DNA of 64,000 nt, taken from NCBI GenBank assembly GCA_018433865.1, contig JAHDQJ010000007.1, positions 62,001 through 126,000 on the forward strand, in the 5' to 3' direction. The notes beneath the pieces were generated by a model. The model was not told the origin of the DNA, did no database searches, and was given only the letters and a program-made list of their open reading frames with translations. How positions within the stretch are numbered: position 1 is the stretch's first letter; the number at the start of each line of letters is the position of its first letter. A program made the translations under genes and the position numbers. The stretch comes from Spirochaetales bacterium (GTDB lineage: Bacteria; Spirochaetota; Spirochaetia; Sphaerochaetales; Sphaerochaetaceae). Of the stretch, positions 1 through 9,274 are shown piece after piece.

Positions 1-1
1 C

Positions 2-2725
2 ACGGATGCACTGTTTTTGGAAGTGAACGAGTTCAGGGCAGTCATCTCGGATCTGTTGGTCGATGACTTCGAGGCACAATTGTTCGCAACCACGGAGACT
101 CGGTTCAGCCTCGACTACCTGCAGTCCCAGGGGATCGATGCATGGTACGACTACACCACATTCGAACTATACATGAATTTCCCCTCCTGGATGATGCCGG
201 TACGTGTCCTCTCCATCAACCGGGGAAATGTCGTCCGCTACAATACCTACAGCATGACCGGCAGCACCCCGCTTGAACCCGCACGGTTCTCCTGGTTCAC
301 GAATCTCTCGCTCTATTCGCTGATCGACCTGAACAAAGCCACCGGTTGGCAACCGAACATCGGTTCGTTGCTGACGATGCAAGCCCAGAACTCGATCGCA
401 CTGTACGACGTCGCGTTCGATTTCAGCTACACCGTGCATCCCGGCCGGGGATACTCCAAGTTGCTTGCCGACCCGTGGTCCGACGACATTTCCGATTACA
501 TCACCTTCCATGGTATCCAGGGATTCTACGACATCAAGCCGAAAAGCCTCCGGTTCTTCTTCGGAAACGTGAACGATTATCTCGGATTGTCGAAGGATTC
601 GATCGGATTGGGAGTGGAGAAACGGTACAATTACGGCGACATCGTACCCAAGTCGCACCAATTCGAGTATTCGGTGACCGTGGAAGAACCATCCACCGTC
701 GAAGTGTTCATCAACGAGCGAAGTGTGTACAGACGGGAATTGCAAGCGGGAATCTACAAATTGCGGGACTTCATGTTCACCCAGGGGGCGAACGATGCTC
801 GCGTGGTGGTCACTCCGCTTGCCGATCCTTCGCGGGAACAGGAGTTGTTCTTCGTCCTCGGGTATGATTCACGGCTGCTGGCGCGCGGCGATACGCTCTA
901 CTCGCTCAGCCTGACATTCCCCGAGACCAACATCGCACGTACCACGTTCCGGGCCAACCAACAGCTCGGGCTTACCGACACCATCACCGGTTCCTATGCA
1001 TTCGCACTCAGTCCCTCGGCGATCACGTTGGGATTCTCCGGCACCTTTGCAACCAGGTTCGGATCCTTCGACAGTACCATCGCATCGAGTTACAGCGGTC
1101 CGTTGGGTTTCGGAATCTCCTCCCGCCTCAACTACCGCATCGCAGGCAGGGAAGATTCCCCGTTCGGCTCCTTCGACACCTCCTTGGGGTTCAGTACGCG
1201 AAACTACAACACCAGTTTGCAGGTGAGTCCTACGGCCATCGCCGGAACGGGTGACACGTATGACCTCTCCGCCTCCTATTCGGGAAGTGTGGGCAAGGCG
1301 CTGCGCTATTCATTCGGTGGCAGTCTCAATTGGCTTACCAGCCAGGTGTTGCCTACGTGGAGGCTTACAGCCAGCGCAGGAATCCCCCTGATCCCGAACA
1401 TGTCCATCAGCGGGTCGGTCAGCATCTACACCAATGTCTCATCTCCGGTTCCCCAAGTCAGGGGACAACTTAGCATGAACTACGCGTTCACTCCGAACCT
1501 GAGCATGTCCGCCTCATCCGACTTGGTCAATTCTACCTACCTCAGTGCATCCTGGAAACCGTTCGGATCACAGAACAACAGCTTCCAATTCTCCTTCAGC
1601 AACCTCGATTTCACCGATCCTCTCGGGCACCAGGGAAGCGTCTCCTTCAGCCACAGCGACAAGGCATATGGTCTTTCGGTCCGCCAACAGTACGGCGATC
1701 ATTTCTCACGGTTCTCCACGAGCATCTCGCTGAACACCTCGATAGCCTACGCCAAGGGAATGCTCGGGATCACTCGCTCGATCGGAGACAACTTCCTCCT
1801 GGTGAGACCGACCGGTGCATTGAAAGGCAGTGACATCGCGGTCACCCGGACCATGACCAGCGAACCGACTGCATTGCCTTCCCTGTTCGGCGTCGGCACC
1901 TACTCAGCCATCACTTCCCACCAGCAGAACAACGTGGTCGTCTATGGCATCGGGGAATCACTGTTCAACAACAGCGGTTCGTACATTTATGACTTCCTCC
2001 CGCGACCCCGGCAGGGGTATGCGGTCACCGTGAGCTCAGAGATGACCTATTCGATCGTGGGGACACTCCTGCGCTCACCCACAGCGGCTTACAGCCGGTA
2101 CACCACCGATCTCTTCCGGGTACAGACGAGCGGGGAGGGAGAGGAGGAGCTGGTCTTTGACGAGACGCTGTATCTTTTCACCGACGAGAGCGGCTTCTTC
2201 TTCCTCAGCGGCGTACAGGAGGGCACGTATCAGTTCAGTCTCTTCCTGCCGAACAGCGCGGACGACGAACCTCCGGTCGACATACGGTTCACGTTGGAAT
2301 CGGATGGGAAGGCTGAGGAGCCGCAGGTGTTCGTCCTCGACACCTTCGTGGCGAGCGACATCTCCTATGCGTTGGAACAGGAATTCTATGACAGTCTCAT
2401 GGGCATCGAGACCGAATCGAAGATTTTCGATGAGAACGGCTACTATTGGCTGGATGTGACCGAGAGCATGGATGAGACGAGCTTCTGGGACAGCTATTAT
2501 CCGAAGCGGATGATCCTCGAGTCGGTGACAGGCGAACAGGTCGAAGCGACGGGAGACGCCCTGGTCGAAATGCTCTCTTCGCAGAAACAGGAGCTGACTG
2601 CTGTCGAACGGATGGCGCGCGAGAGACAGCAAGAGCTGTTCAACCTTGCCCGGTTGCGTTCGATCATCAAGCCGTACCTTGATGCCGCAGCTCCCAAGGA
2701 GGGGTGGCGTCCGTCGATACCTTGA
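2..2725 (+). CDS. Outer-membrane usher-like beta-barrel protein (5' end missing)
   Basis: The reading frame is open to the left edge (codons from base 2), so the true start and signal peptide lie outside the window; about 907 residues are visible. A segment about 220 residues in (VTVEEPSTVEVFINERSVYR) matches the fimbrial usher pattern of a polar strand followed by an inner-ring 'pG.y.l.d' turn. It is followed by several hundred residues of alternating aromatic, Ser/Thr-rich strands typical of a large outer-membrane barrel, then a C-terminal plug or carboxypeptidase-like domain (near YDFLPRPRQGYAVTV) resembling the PapC/FimD C-terminus. Family knowledge: ushers export chaperone-bound pilus subunits. 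No chaperone or pilin gene is visible downstream; partners may lie upstream. The last 60 residues are acidic and charged, unlike enterobacterial ushers. Family assignment is moderately sure; substrate is unknown. Confidence 0.6.
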   Translation, partial: TDALFLEVNEFRAVISDLLVDDFEAQLFATTETRFSLDYLQSQGIDAWYDYTTFELYMNFPSWMMPVRVLSINRGNVVRYNTYSMTGSTPLEPARFSWFTNLSLYSLIDLNKATGWQPNIGSLLTMQAQNSIALYDVAFDFSYTVHPGRGYSKLLADPWSDDISDYITFHGIQGFYDIKPKSLRFFFGNVNDYLGLSKDSIGLGVEKRYNYGDIVPKSHQFEYSVTVEEPSTVEVFINERSVYRRELQAGIYKLRDFMFTQGANDARVVVTPLADPSREQELFFVLGYDSRLLARGDTLYSLSLTFPETNIARTTFRANQQLGLTDTITGSYAFALSPSAITLGFSGTFATRFGSFDSTIASSYSGPLGFGISSRLNYRIAGREDSPFGSFDTSLGFSTRNYNTSLQVSPTAIAGTGDTYDLSASYSGSVGKALRYSFGGSLNWLTSQVLPTWRLTASAGIPLIPNMSISGSVSIYTNVSSPVPQVRGQLSMNYAFTPNLSMSASSDLVNSTYLSASWKPFGSQNNSFQFSFSNLDFTDPLGHQGSVSFSHSDKAYGLSVRQQYGDHFSRFSTSISLNTSIAYAKGMLGITRSIGDNFLLVRPTGALKGSDIAVTRTMTSEPTALPSLFGVGTYSAITSHQQNNVVVYGIGESLFNNSGSYIYDFLPRPRQGYAVTVSSEMTYSIVGTLLRSPTAAYSRYTTDLFRVQTSGEGEEELVFDETLYLFTDESGFFFLSGVQEGTYQFSLFLPNSADDEPPVDIRFTLESDGKAEEPQVFVLDTFVASDISYALEQEFYDSLMGIETESKIFDENGYYWLDVTESMDETSFWDSYYPKRMILESVTGEQVEATGDALVEMLSSQKQELTAVERMARERQQELFNLARLRSIIKPYLDAAAPKEGWRPSIP

Positions 2726-2751
2726 GACCGCTGCGATTGCGCTCCTTGTCC

Positions 2752-2780
2752 TTGATATGAAATGCGGAAAGGGGTACTAT
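2752..2780 (+). promoter_or_regulatory. Sigma-70-type promoter of the V-ATPase operon, leaderless geometry
   Basis: TTGATA (2752-2757), a 17-nt spacer and TACTAT (2775-2780) precede the first operon ATG at 2787 by exactly 6 nt, so the predicted start of transcription is the A of the start codon. The GGAAAGGGG that looks like a Shine-Dalgarno sequence lies inside the spacer and would not be transcribed. Confidence 0.55.
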
Positions 2781-2786
2781 GGGCCT

Positions 2787-3119
2787 ATGCGCAGTGAACT
2801 GATCGGTGAGATTTTCTCGGTGGAAACCGAAGCGGAGAGACTCGTTTCCGAAGCCCGGCAACAGGGTCGATCCATGGTGTCCGCCAGCCAGCAAGAAGGC
2901 GAGAAGCAGCTACAGAAGGCAATTGAACAAGCTCGAGCCGAACGGGACAAGGCCATCGCCGCCGCGCAAAAAGCATCTGCGGAACATCTGCAAGCACTCA
3001 AGGATCGCCTTTCCAAGGAATCAGTGGAGGATAGTGCATTGGCCGCATGTGCCGATCGGATTGCCTCCTCCATGGTCGATATCCTCTGCATGACACAGTT
3101 GGGGGACCACACGTCATGA
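2787..3119 (+). CDS. V-type ATP synthase subunit G/H-like peripheral stalk protein
   Basis: A 110-residue, almost wholly helical, charged protein rich in Lys, Glu, Gln and Ala (EAERLVSEARQQGRSM, then repeated QKA/ERDKA heptads). It looks like a coiled-coil peripheral stalk subunit that pairs with subunit E to hold the catalytic head against subunit I. It is the first gene of the V-ATPase operon and its stop overlaps the ATG of subunit C (ATGA at 3116-3119). The ATG at 2787 is chosen over the upstream in-frame TTG because the coiled coil begins here and a promoter ends six bases before it. Function rests on position and coiled-coil character, not on a recognisable motif. Confidence 0.7.
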   Translation: MRSELIGEIFSVETEAERLVSEARQQGRSMVSASQQEGEKQLQKAIEQARAERDKAIAAAQKASAEHLQALKDRLSKESVEDSALAACADRIASSMVDILCMTQLGDHTS

Positions 3120-4192
3120 GCACAAGTGCTCTTGGCCGGTATGCATTCATCAATGCAAAGCTCCGTTCCAGGATCGGGAGCATGCTTGACGACCGACAGG
3201 TCGAACAGATGCTGCAAAGCCAATCCCTTGAGGAGCTGTTGAATCTCTGCAAGGGAACTCCCTACGAACCGTTGCTCGACCTGTATGACCAGAGTGCCGA
3301 CATCCAGAGATTGGAAGCATGGCTATTCAGCCGGAGCGTAGGATTGCACCGTGAGGTCGCCTCCTTCATGAGCGGAACGCATGCCGACGTGGTCACCGCG
3401 ATGACAAGGAAGCTTGAGGTGGAAAACCTGAAGGGGATGATCCGACTCTGGTTCAGCAATACCGTGAAACGGCAGAACATCGACTATCGCTACGGGTACC
3501 TGTTCCAGAAGGAAATCGTGAGCGAGATCGATTGGGAGCGAATCGTGAATGCCCCGCGATACGAAGATATCGTGACAGCTCTCGCGAGAACCCCCTATGG
3601 AGAAGCCGCCGCCCGGTTCGAAGGGGCATCCCTTGCACAATCGGGACTGTTCCCGCTTGAAACTGCGCTGGATCGCGTATGGGTCTCGCTCTTGTGGTCA
3701 GTGGTCGGGAACCTCCCCGCGGACGACAGGAAATTGGTGAAACAAGTGCTCGACCGTGATGCCGACCTGAAGAACATCATCAATCTCGTGCGATTCGGCT
3801 ATCTCTATGATCTTTCATCGGACACGCTGAGGACCTTGATGCTCGAAGGCGGCACAGTCAGTTCCACCAAGGAGTTCGACAGTTATCTTGCGTGTCCGAA
3901 GGAGGACCGTTCTCCCCAGGCGCTGGTTGCACGCAGGTTTCCCGACCTGGCGAAGCAGTTGCAGGAGGCGGGAGCCATGACCACTGAACGACAGACGCTC
4001 CTGGTAGAACGGTATCTCTTCGCAGTCCGACGCAAATCGTTCCGCGCGATCTTGCGGGGATACCCTTTCAGCTTCGGCGTGATCCTTGCCTATTTTTATC
4101 TTGAGGATCGGCAGGACGCACTGATCCGTACGATGATCAACGGAATCAACTACGGCTATCGTGCTCCGGAGATCCGGGAGTTCGCATTATGA
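3116..4192 (+). CDS. atpC: V-type ATP synthase subunit C (AC39 family)
   Basis: A 358-residue, all-helical protein starting MSTSALGRYAFINAKLRSRI. This matches the N-terminal pattern of the V-ATPase C/AC39 (V0 d-like) subunit, which sits as a funnel on the membrane rotor ring and receives the central stalk. Length fits the family (about 340-360). The ATG overlaps the stop of the upstream stalk gene, and its own stop overlaps the start of subunit I (ATGA at 4189-4192), so translation is probably coupled. No transmembrane segment is seen, as expected. Confidence 0.9.
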   Translation: MSTSALGRYAFINAKLRSRIGSMLDDRQVEQMLQSQSLEELLNLCKGTPYEPLLDLYDQSADIQRLEAWLFSRSVGLHREVASFMSGTHADVVTAMTRKLEVENLKGMIRLWFSNTVKRQNIDYRYGYLFQKEIVSEIDWERIVNAPRYEDIVTALARTPYGEAAARFEGASLAQSGLFPLETALDRVWVSLLWSVVGNLPADDRKLVKQVLDRDADLKNIINLVRFGYLYDLSSDTLRTLMLEGGTVSSTKEFDSYLACPKEDRSPQALVARRFPDLAKQLQEAGAMTTERQTLLVERYLFAVRRKSFRAILRGYPFSFGVILAYFYLEDRQDALIRTMINGINYGYRAPEIREFAL

Positions 4193-6183
4193 ACGTATTC
4201 ACCGTACCCATGAAACTGCTGACCGCGGTTGTTCTCGATGAGGCTACCGATGCGGTGAAGAAAACATTGCTCAGCTTGGGTGTCCTGGATTTCATACAGG
4301 TTTCCCATCTTGCGCCTGACCAGGCCTACCGCCTCACCAAAAGCACGGAGGGCGAGGATCCCCAACTCCATGCGCAGTTGCGCACACGAGTGGAGACCCT
4401 CTTCCAACAAGCGGGGCGAACAGTCTTTCCGAGTGAGAAGCTGGATCCGAAGAATTCCCAACCGCTGGATATCACCGGTGCGAAAGCGCGACTCGACAAG
4501 ATCGGTTCGGACTTGGGTACAATCAGGGAACAGCAGAAGCAATTGAGCCAGGCAAAGATCAGGGTGGAGGAACTTTTCCGCTATGTCGCCGATCAGAAGA
4601 CCCAGTATATCGACATCAGGGTGGGATCGTTCGAGAAAGAGGGAGCGCAAGTGGTGGATTCGCGACTTGCGAATATCGCGCATGTGTTTCTCGAGCCGCA
4701 GGAGTGGAAGGATTCCATCCTGCTCACGCTCAAGCGCGACCGGCAACAGGTCACGCCCTTGGTTGAGAATCTTCGGTGGACCGAGAATCCCGATGGGAAG
4801 AGGCATCACGAGGCCATGATGATGCTCAAGGCCGATCTGGAGAAACGGCTTGGAGAGCTTGAATCGGCCAATAATGAGATCAAGCGGAAGATCGTCGCAA
4901 GGATCGAAGAGGAGATCGACGCGCTCGAGGATCTCTGGTGCGACCTGCGGCTCCGTGAACTGCTCGGGGAGATCTCGCGCAACTTCAGCCACACGAGGAA
5001 TACCACCATCTTCTCCGGTTGGGTTCCCAAGTCTGCCTCAGCAAACCTTGAGCGTGCGATCCGGGATGCAAGCGGCGGGGCATGCGTCATCGAGTGGACG
5101 GATGCCGAGCAGATGCCTCGCGAGGAAGTTCCTGTGGCGGTGCCGGATATTCCCCTCCTCAGGCCATTCCAGAAGCTGGTCGACAATTACAGTGTCCCCG
5201 AATACGGGACGATCAACCCGACTCCCTTCGTCGCCGTTTCCTATCTGGCGATGTTCGCACTCATGTTCGCGGATGCAGGGCAGGGCTTGGCGATCCTTTT
5301 GCTCGGGTTGTTCGGCTCGAGGAAGAAACCTGCCTTCGTGGGAACGAAACGTCCCATGATCGGTCCCGACATGTATCGCCTGTTCATCTATCTCGGGGCC
5401 TCCTCCATCCTCTCGGGGATCCTCTTCGGTTCCTACTTCGGGTTGCCTCTGTTCCCGCCCGTATGGTTCGACTACCACGGAGCCGTGGTCGGTCATGATG
5501 CGATGGGGAGGAACGTCTACTCGATCCTCGGCATCACCATCTGGTTCGGCATCGTGGTGATCGGAACCGGATTGCTGCTCAACTGGATCAATCTCGTACG
5601 CAAGAGGGATTGGTTCCATCTGGTCATGGACAAGAACGGGATCATCGGAGGCTGGCTCTTCGGTTGCGGAGCATGGGCGGCATTCGCGTTCGTCGGTTCA
5701 GGATACAAGACACTGCCTGAGGGAGTGTTCCTCCCGCTCGCATTCGGCATCCCGCTGCTGATCCTCTTCGCGAAGGTTCCGCTCCACCGCTCGATGGCTC
5801 GGAAAGCCGGTCATGAGGTCGAACCGAAAAGCTTCGCATCGTTGGTGATGGATTCGGTGATGGAGTGGATCGTCGACGTACTCGAGATTTTTTCCGGTTT
5901 CCTGGCGAATACGCTCTCCTTCATGCGGGTCGCGGGACTAGGGATCGCACACGTAAGTCTCATGACTGCATTCATGCAGATGGCAGAGCTCGCCGGAGGG
6001 TTCTATGCTCCGCTCATCCTTGTGCTCGGCAATGTGATGGTGATTGCCCTGGAAGGTCTCTCGGCCGGCATCCAGGCTTTGCGGCTCAACTACTATGAGT
6101 TCTTCACCAAATATTTCACCGGCCGGGGTCTTTCTTATGATCCGATCGCCTTGCATCCGCATGCAGGCAGACAGATACGGTAA
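4189..6183 (+). CDS. atpI: V-type ATP synthase subunit I (a subunit)
   Basis: A 664-residue protein with a cytoplasmic N-terminal half containing two coiled-coil stretches (around residues 100-130 and 205-245), followed by a C-terminal half with about seven hydrophobic segments from about residue 345 on. The last of these carries the conserved FLANTLSFMRVAGLGIAH stretch, where the buried Arg faces the rotor glutamate, and a family-typical ALEGLSAGIQALRLNYYEFF end. It forms the stator half-channels for H+ or Na+ in the inner membrane. It overlaps subunit C by 4 nt, and 26 nt separate it from the rotor subunit K. Confidence 0.95.
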   Translation: MNVFTVPMKLLTAVVLDEATDAVKKTLLSLGVLDFIQVSHLAPDQAYRLTKSTEGEDPQLHAQLRTRVETLFQQAGRTVFPSEKLDPKNSQPLDITGAKARLDKIGSDLGTIREQQKQLSQAKIRVEELFRYVADQKTQYIDIRVGSFEKEGAQVVDSRLANIAHVFLEPQEWKDSILLTLKRDRQQVTPLVENLRWTENPDGKRHHEAMMMLKADLEKRLGELESANNEIKRKIVARIEEEIDALEDLWCDLRLRELLGEISRNFSHTRNTTIFSGWVPKSASANLERAIRDASGGACVIEWTDAEQMPREEVPVAVPDIPLLRPFQKLVDNYSVPEYGTINPTPFVAVSYLAMFALMFADAGQGLAILLLGLFGSRKKPAFVGTKRPMIGPDMYRLFIYLGASSILSGILFGSYFGLPLFPPVWFDYHGAVVGHDAMGRNVYSILGITIWFGIVVIGTGLLLNWINLVRKRDWFHLVMDKNGIIGGWLFGCGAWAAFAFVGSGYKTLPEGVFLPLAFGIPLLILFAKVPLHRSMARKAGHEVEPKSFASLVMDSVMEWIVDVLEIFSGFLANTLSFMRVAGLGIAHVSLMTAFMQMAELAGGFYAPLILVLGNVMVIALEGLSAGIQALRLNYYEFFTKYFTGRGLSYDPIALHPHAGRQIR

Positions 6184-6209
6184 TCGCACGTAGTCCAGGA
6201 GGGTTCATC

Positions 6210-6569
6210 GTGACCACACAAGCATTCAAGAAACGTCTCGTCCTCTCGCTCTTGTTCACCCTGTTGGCACTCGCCTTGTCGGCGTTTGTCTTCACGCCAC
6301 CGCTTTTCGCTTCCGAGAGCACGACTGTGGCCGCAACTGCCGCACCCGCCCGTGGCGATCTCATGTGGGTCGTCATCTCTGCCGCAGTCGCATTCAGCTT
6401 CGGGGCTGCAGCGGCAGGATACGCGATCAGCCACGTCGGAGCCGCGGCCATGGGTGCGATGAGCGAGAAACCGGAGATCGGCTCGCAGGCATTGATCTTC
6501 ATCGCGCTCGCGGAAGGATTGGTCGTGTTCGGTTTCATCACCGCGCTGATGATTCTCGGGAAGGTCTGA
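6210..6569 (+). CDS. atpK: V-type ATP synthase subunit K (rotor proteolipid)
   Basis: A 119-residue hydrophobic protein. Residues about 8-35 look like a signal peptide or extra N-terminal helix (LVLSLLFTLLALALSAFVF). Two rotor helices follow, at about 52-82 (Gly/Ala-rich) and 91-117. Glu102 in FIALAEGLVVFGF is the membrane-buried ion-binding carboxylate. It is a single-hairpin proteolipid, unlike the duplicated four-helix Enterococcus NtpK. The start is a GTG at 6210, preceded by CAGGAGGGTTCATC. Whether the ring carries H+ or Na+ cannot be decided by eye. Confidence 0.93.
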   Translation: MTTQAFKKRLVLSLLFTLLALALSAFVFTPPLFASESTTVAATAAPARGDLMWVVISAAVAFSFGAAAAGYAISHVGAAAMGAMSEKPEIGSQALIFIALAEGLVVFGFITALMILGKV

Positions 6570-6576
6570 GCATCCC

Positions 6577-6879
6577 ATGCGCTATTTCGTCATCGGTGAT
6601 GAGGATACTGTGCTCGGATTCTCGCTGGTAGGCACCCAAGGGTTGAGTGCTGCCAATGCCGAGCAGGCCCGTGCCGCGCTTGCCAAGGCGTTGGAGAACC
6701 ACGAGTACGGAATCATCATCATCACCCAGGACATCGCCGATATGATCAGGTCGGAGGTGGACAGATATGTGTTCACCGAGACCTTTCCGCTGATCGTGGA
6801 GATCCCCAACCGGGCGACCGGAGGAGAATCCAGGGACCTGAAGGCCCTGGTCCACGAGGCAATAGGGGTTTCGCTATGA
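6577..6879 (+). CDS. atpF: V-type ATP synthase subunit F
   Basis: A 100-residue Rossmann-like protein beginning MRYFVIGDEDTVLGFSLVG, the standard start of the V-ATPase F subunit, and continuing with the ..YGIIIITQDIADMI.. and FPLIVEIP segments that place it in the central stalk with subunit D. It lies 7 nt after subunit K. Its stop overlaps the start of subunit E by 4 nt. Length is normal for the family. Confidence 0.93.
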   Translation: MRYFVIGDEDTVLGFSLVGTQGLSAANAEQARAALAKALENHEYGIIIITQDIADMIRSEVDRYVFTETFPLIVEIPNRATGGESRDLKALVHEAIGVSL

Positions 6880-7499
6880 ACGAAGGGCACACCGATCAAT
6901 TGTTCGAAGGTATCCTGGAAAGCGCCAGAAGCGAGGCGGCAGAGATCATCAGTCGTGCGAAGCGGGATGCGGACCTGACACTGGCGACCTACCACAAGAA
7001 GATCGCCGAAGCCGTTGAACAGGAGAAGCGCTTCGCAGAGATGCGCCTCGTACAGATCAAACGGCTCGAGGAATCTTCCGCAAGGAGCATGGAGCGAAAG
7101 TACGAGGTCGCACGGGGACAACGCCTGCGCATTGCAACGCTCGAATCCGTTGCAAGGAAGATGTCCCTCCTGGTGGGTACGGAAGGGTATCGGCAGGTCC
7201 TCATCGGATGGATTGCCGAAGGGGTCATCGGACTTGACCGGCTCGAAGCGGTGGTCCGTTGCTCGTTCACCGAGACTGTCGACGAGAACATGCTCCGGGA
7301 AGCTGAGCAACTGGTGTTTCGCTTCACGGGAAGACACGTCACGCTGCAATTCGGCGGGGCGACGCTCACCGGGCAGGGTGTGGAGGTCTCCAGTACCGAC
7401 GGAAAGGTTGCCTATAACAACCAGGTGGCGACCCGCTTGGTGCGACATGAACGGAAATTGAAGGAACTGATGGAAGGACAAACATGCCACAAAGGATAG
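6876..7499 (+). CDS. atpE: V-type ATP synthase subunit E (peripheral stalk)
   Basis: A 207-residue protein. Residues 1-90 form a long charged coiled coil (GILESARSEAAEIISRAKRD). The rest is a mixed alpha/beta head domain that in this family binds subunit B of the catalytic head. The start ATG overlaps the stop of subunit F, and its 3' end overlaps subunit A by 16 nt (7484-7499). It would pair with the small coiled-coil protein encoded first in the operon. Confidence 0.88.
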   Translation: MNEGHTDQLFEGILESARSEAAEIISRAKRDADLTLATYHKKIAEAVEQEKRFAEMRLVQIKRLEESSARSMERKYEVARGQRLRIATLESVARKMSLLVGTEGYRQVLIGWIAEGVIGLDRLEAVVRCSFTETVDENMLREAEQLVFRFTGRHVTLQFGGATLTGQGVEVSSTDGKVAYNNQVATRLVRHERKLKELMEGQTCHKG

Positions 7500-9274
7500 T
7501 CGGACAGGTCAAGCGCGTGAACGGACCGGTCATCACCATCAAGGGAGTCACCGATGCGATGATGATGGAACTCGTGCACGTAGGCGAACAGATGCTCGTC
7601 GGCGAGCTCGTGAAGCTCGACGGTGAACAGGCGATCGTGCAGGTGTACGAGGAGGCGACCGGAATCGCCCCCGGCGATAACGTCTACGGCACGGGGATGC
7701 CCCTTTCCGTCGAGCTGGCACCCGGGTTGATCGGCACCATCTACGATGGCATCCAGCGTCCGCTCGAACGCCTTCGGGATCTCGGCGGTGATCTGATCAA
7801 GCGTGGGGTAGGCAGCCCCTCCGTCGACCGTCGCAAGATGTGGGAGTACGAACCGGTTGTACGCGTGGGCGATCAAGTGGGTCCCGGTTTCACGCTCGGT
7901 ACGGTGAAGGAGACGGAGCGGGTCGAACACCGGGTTCTCGTTCCTCCGGTACTTTCGGGAACCGGTCCATACACCGTCATCCGCACCGTCTCTCCCGGCT
8001 CCTATGCGGTGGATGCCATCATATGCTCGCTGAAGGACCAGGAGGGCCATGAGATCGCGCTCAGCATGCTCCAAAAATGGCCGATCCGCGTCCCCCGTCC
8101 GGTTTCGGAGCGCAAGGCGCTTCGGGTTCCCCTGATCACAGGGCAACGGGTCATCGACATGCTGTTCCCCCTTGCGAAGGGAGGAACCGTAGCCATACCC
8201 GGAGGATTCGGGACGGGAAAGACCATGACACAGCATGCGATCGCACGCTGGTGCGACGCTGACATCATCGTCTACATCGGCTGCGGCGAGCGCGGCAATG
8301 AGATGACCGATGTGCTGCGCGAGTTTCCCCACCTGATCGATCCGCGTACGGGTCGTTCGCTCATGGAGCGGACGATCCTCATCGCCAACACCTCCAACAT
8401 GCCAGTCTCAGCTCGTGAGGCAAGCATCTACACCGGCATCACGCTCGCAGAGTATTATCGCGACCAAGGGTACCACGTCGCGATCATGGCCGATTCGACA
8501 AGCCGTTGGGCAGAGGCCCTTCGCGAGCTTTCCGGACGCATGGAGGAGATGCCGGCGGAGGAGGGCTTCCCTGCCTACCTGCCGACCCGAATCGCCGAGT
8601 TCTATGAGCGGGCGGGGTACATGGCTACCTTGGGCAACTCTGAAGGATCCGTTTCGATCATCGGTGCGGTCTCTCCCCCCGGAGGCGATTTTTCCGAACC
8701 GGTCACCCAGCATACCAAACGGTTCGTCCGTTGTTTCTGGGGACTCGACCGTTCGCTCGCGAGTGCCCGGCACTATCCTGCGATCAGCTGGTTGGAGTCC
8801 TATTCGGAATACATCGATGAGGTGGCTCCCTGGTGGGAGACCCAAAGTGATGGCTCGTGGCTTGAAAGCAGGCGCGAGATCATGGAACTCCTGCAGCGGG
8901 AGGTCCGGCTCCAGCAGATCGTCAAGCTCGTGGGACCCGATGCACTGCCCGACAGCCAGAACTTCATCCTCGAGGTATGCGCGCTTTTCAAGACCGCGTT
9001 CCTCCAGCAGAACGCATTCGATGATATCGACCGCTACAGCACCGTCGGCAAGCAGATGGGAATGCTCCGCCTGATCCTCAGTTACTGGCATCTTGGTGCC
9101 GCGGCTATCGCCAAAGGAGTCACGATGGTGAAGCTCAAGAGGATGAAGGTCGTTCAGGAGATCGCGAGAATGCGTTTCACCGTATCGAACGAGCAGGCAG
9201 AGGATCTGGACAGGATCCAGATCAGGCTGGAGCGGGCGATGAGCCAGCTCGGAGGAATCTATGAGGAACGGTGA
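7484..9274 (+). CDS. atpA: V-type ATP synthase catalytic subunit A
   Basis: A 596-residue nucleotide-binding subunit, the usual length for V-type A. It has an N-terminal beta-barrel ([18 protein letters not shown]), the non-homologous 'bulge' region (about residues 110-200), the P-loop GGFGTGKT (about residues 240-247), the GERGNEM stretch, and the [12 protein letters not shown] and [12 protein letters not shown] catalytic-interface motifs. It hydrolyses or makes ATP at the interface with subunit B. It starts inside the end of subunit E and overlaps subunit B by 14 nt. Confidence 0.97.
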   Translation: MPQRIVGQVKRVNGPVITIKGVTDAMMMELVHVGEQMLVGELVKLDGEQAIVQVYEEATGIAPGDNVYGTGMPLSVELAPGLIGTIYDGIQRPLERLRDLGGDLIKRGVGSPSVDRRKMWEYEPVVRVGDQVGPGFTLGTVKETERVEHRVLVPPVLSGTGPYTVIRTVSPGSYAVDAIICSLKDQEGHEIALSMLQKWPIRVPRPVSERKALRVPLITGQRVIDMLFPLAKGGTVAIPGGFGTGKTMTQHAIARWCDADIIVYIGCGERGNEMTDVLREFPHLIDPRTGRSLMERTILIANTSNMPVSAREASIYTGITLAEYYRDQGYHVAIMADSTSRWAEALRELSGRMEEMPAEEGFPAYLPTRIAEFYERAGYMATLGNSEGSVSIIGAVSPPGGDFSEPVTQHTKRFVRCFWGLDRSLASARHYPAISWLESYSEYIDEVAPWWETQSDGSWLESRREIMELLQREVRLQQIVKLVGPDALPDSQNFILEVCALFKTAFLQQNAFDDIDRYSTVGKQMGMLRLILSYWHLGAAAIAKGVTMVKLKRMKVVQEIARMRFTVSNEQAEDLDRIQIRLERAMSQLGGIYEER

